A DNA stretch of 64,000 nucleotides from Elusimicrobiota bacterium (GTDB lineage Bacteria > Elusimicrobiota > Elusimicrobia > UBA1565): contig JACPXC010000004.1 of the NCBI GenBank assembly GCA_016196755.1, positions 1 through 64,000 on the forward strand. The letters are read 5' to 3'. The notes under the pieces are model-generated. The model saw only the letters and a list, made by a program, of their open reading frames with translations, searched no databases and was not told where the DNA came from. Position 1 is the first letter of the stretch. Every line of letters starts with the position of its first letter. Below, in pieces: positions 30,638 to 38,867 of the stretch. Both the position numbers and the translations under genes were made by a program.

Positions 30638-31168
30638 GTGAAGTCGCTCCTCCTGCTGCTCGCTCTATCCTCCGCCGCTCGGGCCGACGAGGCCGTCAAC
30701 GCTTCCTCGATAACCTACCGGGTCGAGTCAGAGGTCGGCGCCCAGCTGATCTTCGGGCGGTGCACGGGAACGCTCAACGATCCGAAGGGCGCGCTAGCCA
30801 AGCTCGGAATCAAGGCGGCCGCCTTGGCCGAGGGGGTTCGCTGCGTCGCCGGGGACTTCGACGGCAACGGCACCTTGGATTTCGCCCTCACCTGCCCGTA
30901 CTGGGACAAGGGAACCTCGGCCTGCCGCGACATCGCCGTGGTCTTCTTCTCCGCGGACGGCGCTCAGCGCACCGAGACCTTCAAGCACCCGCGCCGCCCC
31001 GAGCTCTTCCTGTACCGGCCGGGCTCAGAGCGCCGGCCGCGCGGCGAGCCGGCGTCGCGCTTCGACGCCTTGGTCGACTGGGGCGAGGGCGCGATGAACA
31101 TGTTCTACATCCACGACCCCAAGAAAGGCCGCCTCAGGTTCAACAAGTACCGCAGCGAGGGCTCGTGA
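30638..31168 (+). CDS. secreted protein of unknown function
   Basis: From GTG 30638 the 176-aa protein has a signal peptide (VKSLLLLLALSSAARADE). The mature part contains a calcium-like FG-GAP-type loop GDFDGNGTLDFALTCPYWD. It ends with a basic region, MFYIHDPKKGRLRFNKYRSEG. Six cysteine or aromatic positions suggest a compact beta fold. The track's start at 30578 would precede the signal peptide. It overlaps the next gene at GTGA. Confidence 0.65.
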   Translation: MKSLLLLLALSSAARADEAVNASSITYRVESEVGAQLIFGRCTGTLNDPKGALAKLGIKAAALAEGVRCVAGDFDGNGTLDFALTCPYWDKGTSACRDIAVVFFSADGAQRTETFKHPRRPELFLYRPGSERRPRGEPASRFDALVDWGEGAMNMFYIHDPKKGRLRFNKYRSEGS

Positions 31169-31437
31169 CCGACATCAAGAGTCCGGGCCTCATCAAGGCC
31201 AAGGGCGTCCTGTTCGCGTGCCTCGCGGCGCTAGCCTCGTCGCTGCTCCTGCTCCGCCGCTGGGACCCGGTCGATGCCGTCTTGCTGGGGATAGCTTTGT
31301 GGGCCGCCTGCCGGGCCTACTACTTCGCGTTCTACGTCATCGAGCGCTACGTGGACCCGTCGTTCCGCTTCGCGGGCCTTTGGGACTTCCTCGTCTACCT
31401 GGCCCGCGGCAAGACCCCCCCGCCCGACGCCGTTTGA
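31165..31437 (+). CDS. small membrane protein (90 aa)
   Basis: GTG 31165 overlaps the previous TGA. The peptide has two hydrophobic segments (VLFACLAALASSLLLL and AVLLGIALWAACRAYYFAFYVI) and a short C-terminal tail. It is not in the supplied track at this start. No family is recognized. Confidence 0.6.
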   Translation: MTDIKSPGLIKAKGVLFACLAALASSLLLLRRWDPVDAVLLGIALWAACRAYYFAFYVIERYVDPSFRFAGLWDFLVYLARGKTPPPDAV

Positions 31438-31443
31438 TACAAT
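31438..31443 (+). promoter_or_regulatory. -10 box of the RecB/Cas4-like nuclease gene
   Basis: TGATACAAT gives an extended -10 (TG-n-TACAAT) ending 8 nt before ATG 31452; a leaderless transcript is likely. No -35 is obvious. Confidence 0.6.
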
Positions 31444-31451
31444 CGCGATAG

Positions 31452-32684
31452 ATGCGGCCTCTCTCGCACTCGTCGATAGGGATGTACCTGGAGTGCCCGA
31501 TGAAGTGGCATTTCCGCTACGTCCAGAAGGTCCCCGAGAAGCCCAAGCACTTCTTCTCCTTCGGCAAGTCCGTCCACGACGCCTTGGAGTTCTTCTACGG
31601 CGTGAAGACCCTCCCGCCGCCGTCGGTGACGGAGCTTATCAAGTACTACGACGACAACTGGATCACCGAGGGCTACCGGGACCCCCGCCAGGAGTCGGAC
31701 TACAAGGAGCAGGGCCGCGGCATCCTGCGCGACTACTACAAGAAGCACATCGAGACCTACCATATCCCGTACTTCGTCGAGTACGGCTTCAACCTCGACG
31801 TCGACGGGGTCAAGGTCACCGGCTTCGTCGACCGCATCGACAAGGTCGGCGACGACCGCATCGCCATCCTCGACTACAAGACCGGAAAGGCCTTCGGCAA
31901 GGACGCCGCGGTCTCCTCCGAGCAGCTGACCATGTACCAGATGGCCTGCGAGCAGCTCCTCGGCCTCAAGGTCGAGCGCCTGACCCTCTACCACCTCCCC
32001 TCCCAGACCGCGATCACCTCCGAGCCGCACTCGGACTCCCAGGTCAAGGAGCTGCGTGGGCGCATCGTCCGCGTCCACGCCGACATCAAGGATAACCTCG
32101 CCAAGCTCGAGCGCGCCGAGATCAAGCACTTCCCCACCGTCTTCACGCGCGACCCCAGCCTGCCGCGCACCTCGAAGATGAGCGCGGAGACGGTCTGCCA
32201 CTGGTGCGACTTCAAGCCGCTCTGTCCGGCCTGGGAGCACGCCTACCGCAAGCCCGGGGCCGAGGCCGCCCCGGCCGAGCCCGACGCGCTAAAAGACGAC
32301 GCCAAGATCGCCAAGCTCGTCGACCGCTACGGGAAGGTCCACGACGAGGTCAAGGAGCTCGAGGAGACGCTTGAGGAGCTCAAGGCACAGATCGTCGCCG
32401 CGCTCAAGGACAAGGGCTACGTGCGCGCCTTCGGCGACCGCTACGAGGCGGCCGTCCGTTCCGACGAGCGCTGGGAGTTCGGCCCCGAGAACCGTCCCAA
32501 GGTCCTCGAGGCCATCCGCTCGGCCGGGTTCTGGGACCGGGTCACCGGCCCCTTGGCCCCCAAGGTCCAGGAGCTCATGCGCGACGGCGGACTGCCGCTC
32601 GACCTGCGCGACCGGCTCCAGCGCCTCGGCAAGAAGGTCGAGTCGATCACCCTCAGGATCAAGAAAGTGTCGGAGGAGAAATGA
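31452..32684 (+). CDS. PD-(D/E)XK nuclease of the RecB/Cas4 type with Fe-S cysteines
   Basis: The 410-aa protein has the RecB-like nuclease core. SHSSIGMYLECPMKWHFRY carries the first cysteine. The catalytic motifs are GFVDRIDKVGDD and ILDYKTGK (D and D-x-K), then QLTMYQMA (Q-x3-Y). CHWCDFKPLCP supplies three more cysteines for a 4Fe-4S cluster. A C-terminal coiled coil (EVKELEETLEELKAQIVAAL) and an extra domain of about 150 aa follow. It probably acts in DNA end processing. No CRISPR array or helicase partner is nearby. Confidence 0.87.
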   Translation: MRPLSHSSIGMYLECPMKWHFRYVQKVPEKPKHFFSFGKSVHDALEFFYGVKTLPPPSVTELIKYYDDNWITEGYRDPRQESDYKEQGRGILRDYYKKHIETYHIPYFVEYGFNLDVDGVKVTGFVDRIDKVGDDRIAILDYKTGKAFGKDAAVSSEQLTMYQMACEQLLGLKVERLTLYHLPSQTAITSEPHSDSQVKELRGRIVRVHADIKDNLAKLERAEIKHFPTVFTRDPSLPRTSKMSAETVCHWCDFKPLCPAWEHAYRKPGAEAAPAEPDALKDDAKIAKLVDRYGKVHDEVKELEETLEELKAQIVAALKDKGYVRAFGDRYEAAVRSDERWEFGPENRPKVLEAIRSAGFWDRVTGPLAPKVQELMRDGGLPLDLRDRLQRLGKKVESITLRIKKVSEEK

Positions 32685-33259
32685 CCAAACTGAAGCTCGT
32701 CGGACTCGACGCGCGCCGGCTCGCCGACTTCGAGCGCCTGGTGGGAGGCAAGGACTTCGGCGGCTGTTACTGCGCGGTCTGGAACAACTTCGGCCCCGAC
32801 TGGGAGGCGCGCTGCAAGGAGCGTCCCAAGGAGAACCTCGCCGCCACCGAGGCCGCCGTCCGCGCCGGCAAGCACCAGGGATTTCTCCTCAACCGCGAGG
32901 ACGACGGTGCCTACGTGGCCTGGACCGGGGCCGGCCCCAAGACTTCCTTCCCGTACCTTAAGGAGCGCCCCGGCAGCCGATTAGGGCCCTGGGACGACTC
33001 GGTATGGGCGGTGGCCTGTCTCGCCATCGGCTACGCCCACCGCGGCCGCGGCTACTCGGGCGAGATCGTGAAGCTCCTCGCCGCCGAGGCCAAGAAGGCC
33101 GGGGCCAAGACTCTAGAGGCGTACCCGATCGAGCCCGGCATCGGCGGCTCCGAGTACCGCGGCACGCGCAAGCTCTACGAGGCCGCCGGCTTCACGGTAG
33201 CGGAAGGCGAGCCGGCCGGCGACATGCACGCCCTGCGCATGGAGCTCAAGCTCTCTTGA
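32681..33259 (+). CDS. GNAT-type N-acetyltransferase
   Basis: The 192-aa protein overlaps the nuclease gene by 4 nt (ATGA). It has VWAVACLAIGYAHRGRGYSGEIVKLLAAEAKKAG (acetyl-CoA-binding R-G-x-G-x-S/G loop and helix) and a C-terminal TRKLYEAAGFTVAEGE. The N-terminal GKDFGGCYCAVWNNFGPDW matches a GNAT subgroup common in soil bacteria. The substrate is unknown. Confidence 0.85.
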   Translation: MTKLKLVGLDARRLADFERLVGGKDFGGCYCAVWNNFGPDWEARCKERPKENLAATEAAVRAGKHQGFLLNREDDGAYVAWTGAGPKTSFPYLKERPGSRLGPWDDSVWAVACLAIGYAHRGRGYSGEIVKLLAAEAKKAGAKTLEAYPIEPGIGGSEYRGTRKLYEAAGFTVAEGEPAGDMHALRMELKLS

Positions 33260-33324
33260 AGTCCGCCACCGAGTATTTCTTCTTCGAGACCCGCGGCGTG
33301 GTCGTGAAAGTCCTGGGCGAGTAG
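33256..33324 (+). CDS. very short ORF between the acetyltransferase and acyltransferase genes
   Basis: TTG 33256 overlaps the acetyltransferase stop and encodes LKSATEYFFFETRGVVVKVLGE. The start resembles the first residues of YjbQ-type proteins (KS-x-TEY-x-x-FET), so it may be a leftover of such a gene. Expression is unproven. Confidence 0.2.
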   Translation: MKSATEYFFFETRGVVVKVLGE

Positions 33325-33328
33325 CGCG

Positions 33329-34414
33329 GTGGGCAAGGGGCGGATCGCTCCGCTCGTCCACGAGGGACTGCGCCTCGCCGCGCGCTGGCTCTTCACCGTC
33401 TTCCACGACATCCGCGTCCACGGCGCCGAGCACGTCCCGGAGGGCGGCGCCGCCATCATCGCCGCCAACCACCCGACCTACCTCGACCCCGCCTTCCTCA
33501 TGGTCGGCCTCGGCCGGCCGGTGCGCTTCATGGCCTGGGAGAAGCCCTTCCGCCTGCCGCTCCTCGGCGTCATGATGCGCGCTTACGGGGCGATCCCCGT
33601 CAACATGAAGAAGCCCGGCCGGGCGTCGTTCGAGGCCGCGGTCAAGGTCCTGCGCGGCGGCGAGCTCTTCGGCATCTTCCCGGAGGGCGGGCGCACGAAG
33701 ACCGCCGAGCCGATGAACCCGGTCAAGTCGGGCGTGGCGCGCCTGGCCCTGATCACCGGGGCGCCGATCGTCCCGGCCACGATCGTCGGCGGCCGGCGCG
33801 TCTGGCGGCGCGGCGAGCTGTTCCCGAAGCCGGGGCCGATCACGGTCTACTTCCATCCCCCCCTGCGCGTCGAAGCCGGAGAGCGCGCCCGTTGGCGCCG
33901 CGACCGTACCCTCGAGAGGCAGGTCATCGACGGCGTCCTCGCGCGGATACACAAGAAGCTCGTGCCGTCCCTGCGCCGCGACAAGCGCGTCGACCGCATC
34001 CTTGCCGCGGCCCCTCAGCCGCCGACGCTCTGGGTGGAAGGCCTGCCGTTCATCTTCCTCGCCGCGGCCTGGCTCCTGCTTCCGGCGGAGGCCTGGCCGC
34101 GGCTCGGCGCTCCGAACGTTCCCTGGCTGGCCGGCTCGGCCGCTCTCCTGGGACTCGAGCTCGCCGTCGAGTGGCGCGGCAAGGGGCTCAAGTGGGTGCG
34201 CCAGGTCCTGCCTTGGGTCACGCTGGCGGCCTTCACCTGGTCCTCGTTCGGCTCCCCCAACAAGTGGAACCTCCCGTTGGAGAGCGCCTTCCTCATCGCG
34301 CTGGGCTGGTTCACGTTCTTCCGCTTTCCGGCCTACCGCAAGGTGCGCACGCCGCTGCTCCTGGCGGGCTACGGCGCTTGGCTGGCCGAGGTGGTCACCC
34401 GGAGCCGGCTATGA
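33329..34414 (+). CDS. PlsC-type 1-acylglycerol-3-phosphate acyltransferase with C-terminal membrane extension
   Basis: From GTG 33329 the 361-aa protein has the acyltransferase motifs NHPTYLD (H-x4-D catalytic), a GAIPVNM substrate region and FPEGGRT. An extra C-terminal part of about 130 aa has several hydrophobic helices, which is unusual for PlsC. It should acylate lysophosphatidate or a related lipid at the inner membrane. It overlaps the glycerol kinase gene by 4 nt, consistent with a shared glycerolipid role. Confidence 0.85.
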   Translation: MGKGRIAPLVHEGLRLAARWLFTVFHDIRVHGAEHVPEGGAAIIAANHPTYLDPAFLMVGLGRPVRFMAWEKPFRLPLLGVMMRAYGAIPVNMKKPGRASFEAAVKVLRGGELFGIFPEGGRTKTAEPMNPVKSGVARLALITGAPIVPATIVGGRRVWRRGELFPKPGPITVYFHPPLRVEAGERARWRRDRTLERQVIDGVLARIHKKLVPSLRRDKRVDRILAAAPQPPTLWVEGLPFIFLAAAWLLLPAEAWPRLGAPNVPWLAGSAALLGLELAVEWRGKGLKWVRQVLPWVTLAAFTWSSFGSPNKWNLPLESAFLIALGWFTFFRFPAYRKVRTPLLLAGYGAWLAEVVTRSRL

Positions 34415-35874
34415 CGACCAAGGAGGCCGTCCTCGCGCTGGACCAGGGGAGCTCGAGCTCGCGCGTCTTGGCCTTCGACCCGCGCGGCCGCGTCCTCGCC
34501 CGCGCCCAGCGGCCGGTCAAGACCCGCTTTCCCGCGGCCGGCCGGGTCGAGCACGACGCGCTGGACCTCGCGCGCACGCTGGAGTGTTCGCTCGACGCGG
34601 TCTTGAAGGCGCTGCCGCGCTCGACCGAGGTCGCCGCGGTGGGGCTGAGCTGCCAGCGTTCCACGGTCGTCCTTTGGGACGCAGATTCCGGGCGGCCGGT
34701 CTGCCCCGCCCCGTCCTGGCAGGACGCCCGCGCCGCCGCGCTGGTCGCCCCGCTGGCCGCGGACGCCGCCCTGCGCGACCGGGTCCACGCGCGTACCGGC
34801 CTCTATCTCACCCCCTACTACTCGGCGCCCAAGATCCGCTCCCTGCTCGAGGAATATCCCGCGGCCGCCCGCCTCGCTGCTCAGGGACGCCTGCGCATCG
34901 GACCGGTGTCGACCTGGGTGCTTTGGCGGCTGACCAAGGGGGCGGTATTCTTCGTCGACCCAACGATGGCCCAGCGCACTTTGCTCTTCGACCTCTCGAC
35001 CTGGGACTGGGACGCGGAGCTCCTCGGCCTCTTCGGTGTGCCGCGCGCCGCGCTGCCCGCCGTCGCTCCGACCACGGGGCCCCTGGCCGAGTTCGAGCGC
35101 GGGGGACGGCGTCTGCGCCTGAGCGCCTCGGTCGGAGACCAGCAGGCCGCGGCCTACGGCCAGGGCGGCGGCGCGCCAGGCGTCGGCGTATTGAACTACG
35201 GTACAGGGGCCTTCTTCCTGCTCCACACCGGCGCCCGGAGAGCCGCGGTTCCGGGCCTCCTGACCTCGGCGGCCTGGCAAAAGCTCGGCGAGCCCTGCCA
35301 ATATTTTTTAGAGGGCACGGTCCACGCGGCCGGCACCTCTCTGTCCTGGCTCAAGGAGAACCTGGGCCTGCTCGATGACCCGCGTAAGGCGGACGCGGCT
35401 TGCCGGCGTTCACGGAACCGGGTCCTCGCCCTGCCGGCCATCGGCGGCCTAGGCGCGCCGCGATGGGATTATCGCACTCCGGCCGCCTTCTGGGGCCTCG
35501 ACGCGCGCACGACCAAGGACGACCTGGTCCGCGGCGTAGTAGAGGGCCTGGCCCAGCTCGTCGCCGACGGAGTGGATGCCGCGCGCGCCGCCGGCCATGA
35601 CGTTTCCGTCTTCAAGGCCGGCGGCGGTTTGGCGGCCCTGGACTGGCTCGTCGCCGCCCAGGCGGACTTCCTCGGCAGCCCGATCGTCCGTCTCAAGGAG
35701 GCCGAAGCCACGGCCCTGGGTGCGGCCGCCCTGGCCGCTGAGGCCGCGGGCGTGCGCTGGCAGGCGAGGCCGGCCGTCGGCAAGACCTTCAAGCCGCGCC
35801 TCTCCACCGCCGAGCGCCGGCGCCTGCGCGCTGCGTGGGCGAGGTTCGTCGCCGCCCAGCAGAGCCTGAGCTAG
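34411..35874 (+). CDS. glpK: glycerol kinase-like FGGY carbohydrate kinase
   Basis: The 487-aa protein has the FGGY layout: ALDQGSSSSRVLAFD (phosphate 1), GLSCQRSTVVLWD, SWQDARA, a mid-domain FVDPTMAQRTLLFDLSTWDWD, GDQQAAAYGQG, NYGTGAFFL, and late KAGGGLAALDWLVAAQADFLG. The match is closest to GlpK, which makes glycerol-3-phosphate from glycerol; a related polyol kinase is possible. Its stop overlaps that of trxB at CTAG. Confidence 0.85.
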   Translation: MTTKEAVLALDQGSSSSRVLAFDPRGRVLARAQRPVKTRFPAAGRVEHDALDLARTLECSLDAVLKALPRSTEVAAVGLSCQRSTVVLWDADSGRPVCPAPSWQDARAAALVAPLAADAALRDRVHARTGLYLTPYYSAPKIRSLLEEYPAAARLAAQGRLRIGPVSTWVLWRLTKGAVFFVDPTMAQRTLLFDLSTWDWDAELLGLFGVPRAALPAVAPTTGPLAEFERGGRRLRLSASVGDQQAAAYGQGGGAPGVGVLNYGTGAFFLLHTGARRAAVPGLLTSAAWQKLGEPCQYFLEGTVHAAGTSLSWLKENLGLLDDPRKADAACRRSRNRVLALPAIGGLGAPRWDYRTPAAFWGLDARTTKDDLVRGVVEGLAQLVADGVDAARAAGHDVSVFKAGGGLAALDWLVAAQADFLGSPIVRLKEAEATALGAAALAAEAAGVRWQARPAVGKTFKPRLSTAERRRLRAAWARFVAAQQSLS

Positions 35875-36818
35875 GCCGTAGCGGGCTGGTGGGACTCGTG
35901 CTCGGCGAGGAAGCGCTCGGCCTCCAAGGCGGCCATGCAGCCGGTGCCGGCCGCGGTGACGGCTTGGCGGTAGCGGGTGTCCATGCAGTCGCCGGCGGCG
36001 AAGACGCCGTCGACGCTGGTGCGCGTGCGGCCGTCGGTCTCGATGTAGCCGGAGGCGTCGCTCTTGAGCTGGCCGCCGAGGAACTGGGTGGCCGGGGTGT
36101 GGCCGATGGCCATGAACAGGCCGCCGCAGGCCAGGTCCTCGGTCTTGCCGGTCTTCACGTTCTTTAGCCGCACGCCGGTCAGCTTCTCGGTCCCGAGGAC
36201 CTCGTCGACGGCGCTGTCCCAGATAAAGGAGATCTTGGGGTTGTACTTGGCGCGGTCCTGCATGATCTTCGAGGCGCGCAGGGAGTCGCGGCGGTGGACG
36301 ACACGGACCTTGGTGGCGAACTTGGTCAGGAAGTTCGCCTCCTCCATCGCGGTGTCGCCGCCGCCGACGACGACGACCTCCTTGCCCTTAAAGAAGAAGC
36401 CGTCGCAGGTGGCGCAGGCCGAGACGCCCTTCCCCATGAGCTTCTTCTCGGAGGGGATGCCCAGCCATTTGGCGGTGGCGCCGGTGGCCACGATCAGCGC
36501 CTCGGCGTAGGCCTTCTTACCCTCGGTGGTCTCGACGTAGAAGGGGCGCTTGGAAAGGTCGACCTTGCTGACGAGCTCCTGGACGATCTTGACGCCGAGT
36601 CGCTCGACCTGCTTCTGCATGCGCTCCATGAGCTCGGGGCCCATTACGGGCTCCGGGAAGCCTGGAAAATTCTCGACGTCGGAGGTGATCATGAGCTGGC
36701 CGCCCATGGCGATGCCGCCGAACAGGAGCGGGTCGAGGTTGGCGCGCGCCGCGTAGATGGCGGCCGTGTAGCCCGCCGAGCCCGACCCGATGATGACGAC
36801 CTTGCGATTCTCTTCCAT
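35871..36818 (-). CDS. trxB: thioredoxin reductase
   Basis: The 315-aa flavoprotein has an FAD-binding start VVIIGSGSAGYTAAIYAARA, the redox pair SACATCDGFF (CATC), an NADPH fold VVVVGGGDTAMEEANFLTKF and the C-terminal GDCMDTRYRQAVTAAGTGC. It reduces thioredoxin. A TATAAT box ends 6 nt before the ATG. It is divergent from the zinc-ribbon gene. Confidence 0.96.
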   Translation of the reverse strand: MEENRKVVIIGSGSAGYTAAIYAARANLDPLLFGGIAMGGQLMITSDVENFPGFPEPVMGPELMERMQKQVERLGVKIVQELVSKVDLSKRPFYVETTEGKKAYAEALIVATGATAKWLGIPSEKKLMGKGVSACATCDGFFFKGKEVVVVGGGDTAMEEANFLTKFATKVRVVHRRDSLRASKIMQDRAKYNPKISFIWDSAVDEVLGTEKLTGVRLKNVKTGKTEDLACGGLFMAIGHTPATQFLGGQLKSDASGYIETDGRTRTSVDGVFAAGDCMDTRYRQAVTAAGTGCMAALEAERFLAEHESHQPATA

Positions 36819-36824
36819 GCGGGC

Positions 36825-36843
36825 ATTATAGGATTTCTATAAT
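36825..36843. promoter_or_regulatory. back-to-back -10 boxes forming an inverted repeat
   Basis: ATTATAG-GATTT-CTATAAT is a 7-bp inverted repeat made of two perfect TATAAT boxes, one on each strand. The minus box is 6 nt from the trxB ATG; the plus box is 5 nt from ATG 36849. Both mRNAs should be leaderless, and the two promoters must compete. Confidence 0.75.
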
Positions 36844-36848
36844 CGCGC

Positions 36849-37187
36849 ATGCCCGACCCCGCCTTCCCCGCTCCGCCCCTGCCCGCCGCCTGCTGGTCCT
36901 GCGCCAAGCCCCTCGACCCCTTCGACCGTTATTGCCGCTTCTGCGGTCACGGCCAAGGCGACAACGTGGCTTGGTACTACCAGCGCTGGGGGATCGCGCT
37001 GTCGTCGGTCCTCGGTCTGGGGCCGTTCGCCGTCGTCATGGTCGTGCGCTCCCCGCTCCTGTCGGGCGTCGAGCGTTGGGTCTGGTCCGCGGCCATCCTC
37101 GGGGTCAACGCCTGGCTGGGCTGGCGGTTCTATAAGACCGTCATGACGATGAACGCCTTCATCACGTCGGCCATGCAAGGCTTCTGA
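36849..37187 (+). CDS. zinc-ribbon membrane protein
   Basis: The 112-aa protein has an N-terminal CWSCAKPLDPFDRYCRFCG zinc ribbon (two CxxC), a short linker and two membrane helices. Function unknown. It overlaps the GH1 gene by one base (TGATGG) and so is translated with it. Confidence 0.75.
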   Translation: MPDPAFPAPPLPAACWSCAKPLDPFDRYCRFCGHGQGDNVAWYYQRWGIALSSVLGLGPFAVVMVVRSPLLSGVERWVWSAAILGVNAWLGWRFYKTVMTMNAFITSAMQGF

Positions 37188-38461
37188 TGGCGTTCCCCAA
37201 AGGCTTTCTTTGGGGCTGCGCCAGTTCCGCCTACCAAGTGGAGGGCGGCAACCTTCGCTCCAACTGGGCGGCCTGGGAGCGCCGCAAAGGCCTGGCGCCA
37301 TGCGGCGCGGCGGCGAACTCTTGGGACCTCTGGCGGGAGGACTTGGCCTGCCTCAAGGCCCTCAACGCGAATGCCTACCGATTCTCGGTGGAGTGGTCGC
37401 GGGTAGAGCCGCATCCCGGAGAGTTCGACCAGGCCGCGCTGGACCGCTATACCGAGATGGCGCGCGCGCTGCGCCAGGCGGGCATCCGGCCGATCGTCAC
37501 CCTGCACCACTTCTCGGAGCCGGCTTGGCTATACGAGCGCCGGCCGAAGGGCTGGCTCGAGGACGGCCCCGAGGAGGACTTCACGCGCTTCGTCGACCGT
37601 GTCGTCCTCGCCCTGCGCGGCGAGGTCGACGACTGGATCACCTTCAACGAGCCTATGGTCTGGCTTCTGTCGGCCTACGGCCTCGGGCGCTTCCCCCCCG
37701 GCCTCCATCGCATCATTTCGCTGGAGCGGAACTTTATCAAGAACGGGCTCATCGACCGCGTCGCGCGAGCGCACCGAGCCGCCTACCTGCTCATCCGCGG
37801 CGCTATCCCCAAGGCCCGGGTGGCGATCGCGCAGAACGTGGTCGACCTCGAGCCGGCGCGGCCCCGGGTCTCCGACCTCGAGGCGACTCAGGCCTGGGAC
37901 CGCTTCATGCACCGGCACCTGCTCGATTTGCTCAAGTCGAGCAAAACCCTGGATTTCATCGGCCTCAACTACTACACGCGCATCTTCGTGCGCGGCTCGC
38001 GACTCTTCCCGCTGGGGACCATGCCCTGCTATCGGGAACTCGAGGTCCTGCTCGGCCGGCCGCTGTTCCGCCTGCTCGGCGGCCGGCGCGGCGGACGGCC
38101 CGAGACCGACATGGGCTGGGAGATCGTGCCGGAGGGCCTGGGACGCGTGGCCCTATCGCTCTGGCGCGCCTACGGTCTGCCGGTGTTCGTCACCGAGAAC
38201 GGCCTGGCGGACGCGGCGGGCGACCGCCGCGAGGCCTTCCTGCGCGAGCACGTGGCCGCGTTGGCGGGCGCCGCGGCCCAGGGCGCGGAACTCATGGGCT
38301 ATCTGCACTGGTCGCTCATCGACAACTACGAGTGGGGCGACTGGGGACCGCGCTTCGGGCTCTTCTCGGTCGACAGGGAGCGCGGCTTCAGGCGCGACCC
38401 TGCGGCGGGCTCGAAGCTCTTCGCCGAGCTGGCCGCCTCCAACGGCGCCTGCCTGAGCTAG
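37187..38461 (+). CDS. glycoside hydrolase family 1 (beta-glycosidase)
   Basis: The 424-aa protein has the GH1 barrel: FPKGFLWGCASSAYQVEGG, YRFSVEWSRVEP, LHHFSEPAW, catalytic acid/base TFNEPMVW and nucleophile VTENGLAD, ending HWSLIDNYEWGDWGPRFGLF. No signal peptide, so it acts in the cytoplasm on short beta-glycosides. It shares stop-codon bases with queD. Confidence 0.94.
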   Translation: MAFPKGFLWGCASSAYQVEGGNLRSNWAAWERRKGLAPCGAAANSWDLWREDLACLKALNANAYRFSVEWSRVEPHPGEFDQAALDRYTEMARALRQAGIRPIVTLHHFSEPAWLYERRPKGWLEDGPEEDFTRFVDRVVLALRGEVDDWITFNEPMVWLLSAYGLGRFPPGLHRIISLERNFIKNGLIDRVARAHRAAYLLIRGAIPKARVAIAQNVVDLEPARPRVSDLEATQAWDRFMHRHLLDLLKSSKTLDFIGLNYYTRIFVRGSRLFPLGTMPCYRELEVLLGRPLFRLLGGRRGGRPETDMGWEIVPEGLGRVALSLWRAYGLPVFVTENGLADAAGDRREAFLREHVAALAGAAAQGAELMGYLHWSLIDNYEWGDWGPRFGLFSVDRERGFRRDPAAGSKLFAELAASNGACLS

Positions 38462-38859
38462 GTGCCGTAGCCGGCGTAGGAGGTCGGCGTCTCCCAGAGG
38501 GTGACGGACTTCACGGGGATTCCTTTCGACTTGGCGTAGTCGTACACCAGCTTGGCGATGGCCTCGGCGGTAGGGTTGCCCTTGGTCGTCACGTAGGGCT
38601 GGTCGTGCGCCTTCATCATGGCGATGATCGGGTCGGCCTCGTTGAGCAGCATCTTGTGGTCGAGCTCGGTGTCGACCCAGGTCTTCACGACCGCCGAGAT
38701 GTCCGAGAAGTCCATCACCATCCCGAGCTTGTCGAGCGTCTCCGACTCCACCACGACCTCGAGCAGGCCGTTATGGCCGTGGAGGTGGCGGCACTTGCCG
38801 GAGTACTCGAGCAGGCGGTGGCCGTAGCAGAACGAGATCTGTTTGGTGACCGAGTGCAT
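38458..38859 (-). CDS. 6-pyruvoyl-tetrahydropterin synthase/QueD family protein
   Basis: From ATG 38859 the 133-aa protein has the zinc-binding CYGHRL and the catalytic GKCRHLHGHNG (Cys and HGH). It also has MVMDFSDI (late core), ELDHKMLL, PTAEAIA and a final ETPTSYAGY with the substrate-binding Glu. It makes 6-carboxy- or 6-pyruvoyl-tetrahydropterin. No other queuosine genes are here, but the next gene looks like a pteridine reductase. Confidence 0.9.
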   Translation of the reverse strand: MHSVTKQISFCYGHRLLEYSGKCRHLHGHNGLLEVVVESETLDKLGMVMDFSDISAVVKTWVDTELDHKMLLNEADPIIAMMKAHDQPYVTTKGNPTAEAIAKLVYDYAKSKGIPVKSVTLWETPTSYAGYGT

Positions 38860-38867
38860 GGGCGCTC

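Noticed and set aside
31452-32684. Cas4-like nuclease as part of a CRISPR system
   Set aside because: No repeat-spacer array or other cas gene is visible anywhere in the window; RecB-family nucleases occur alone.
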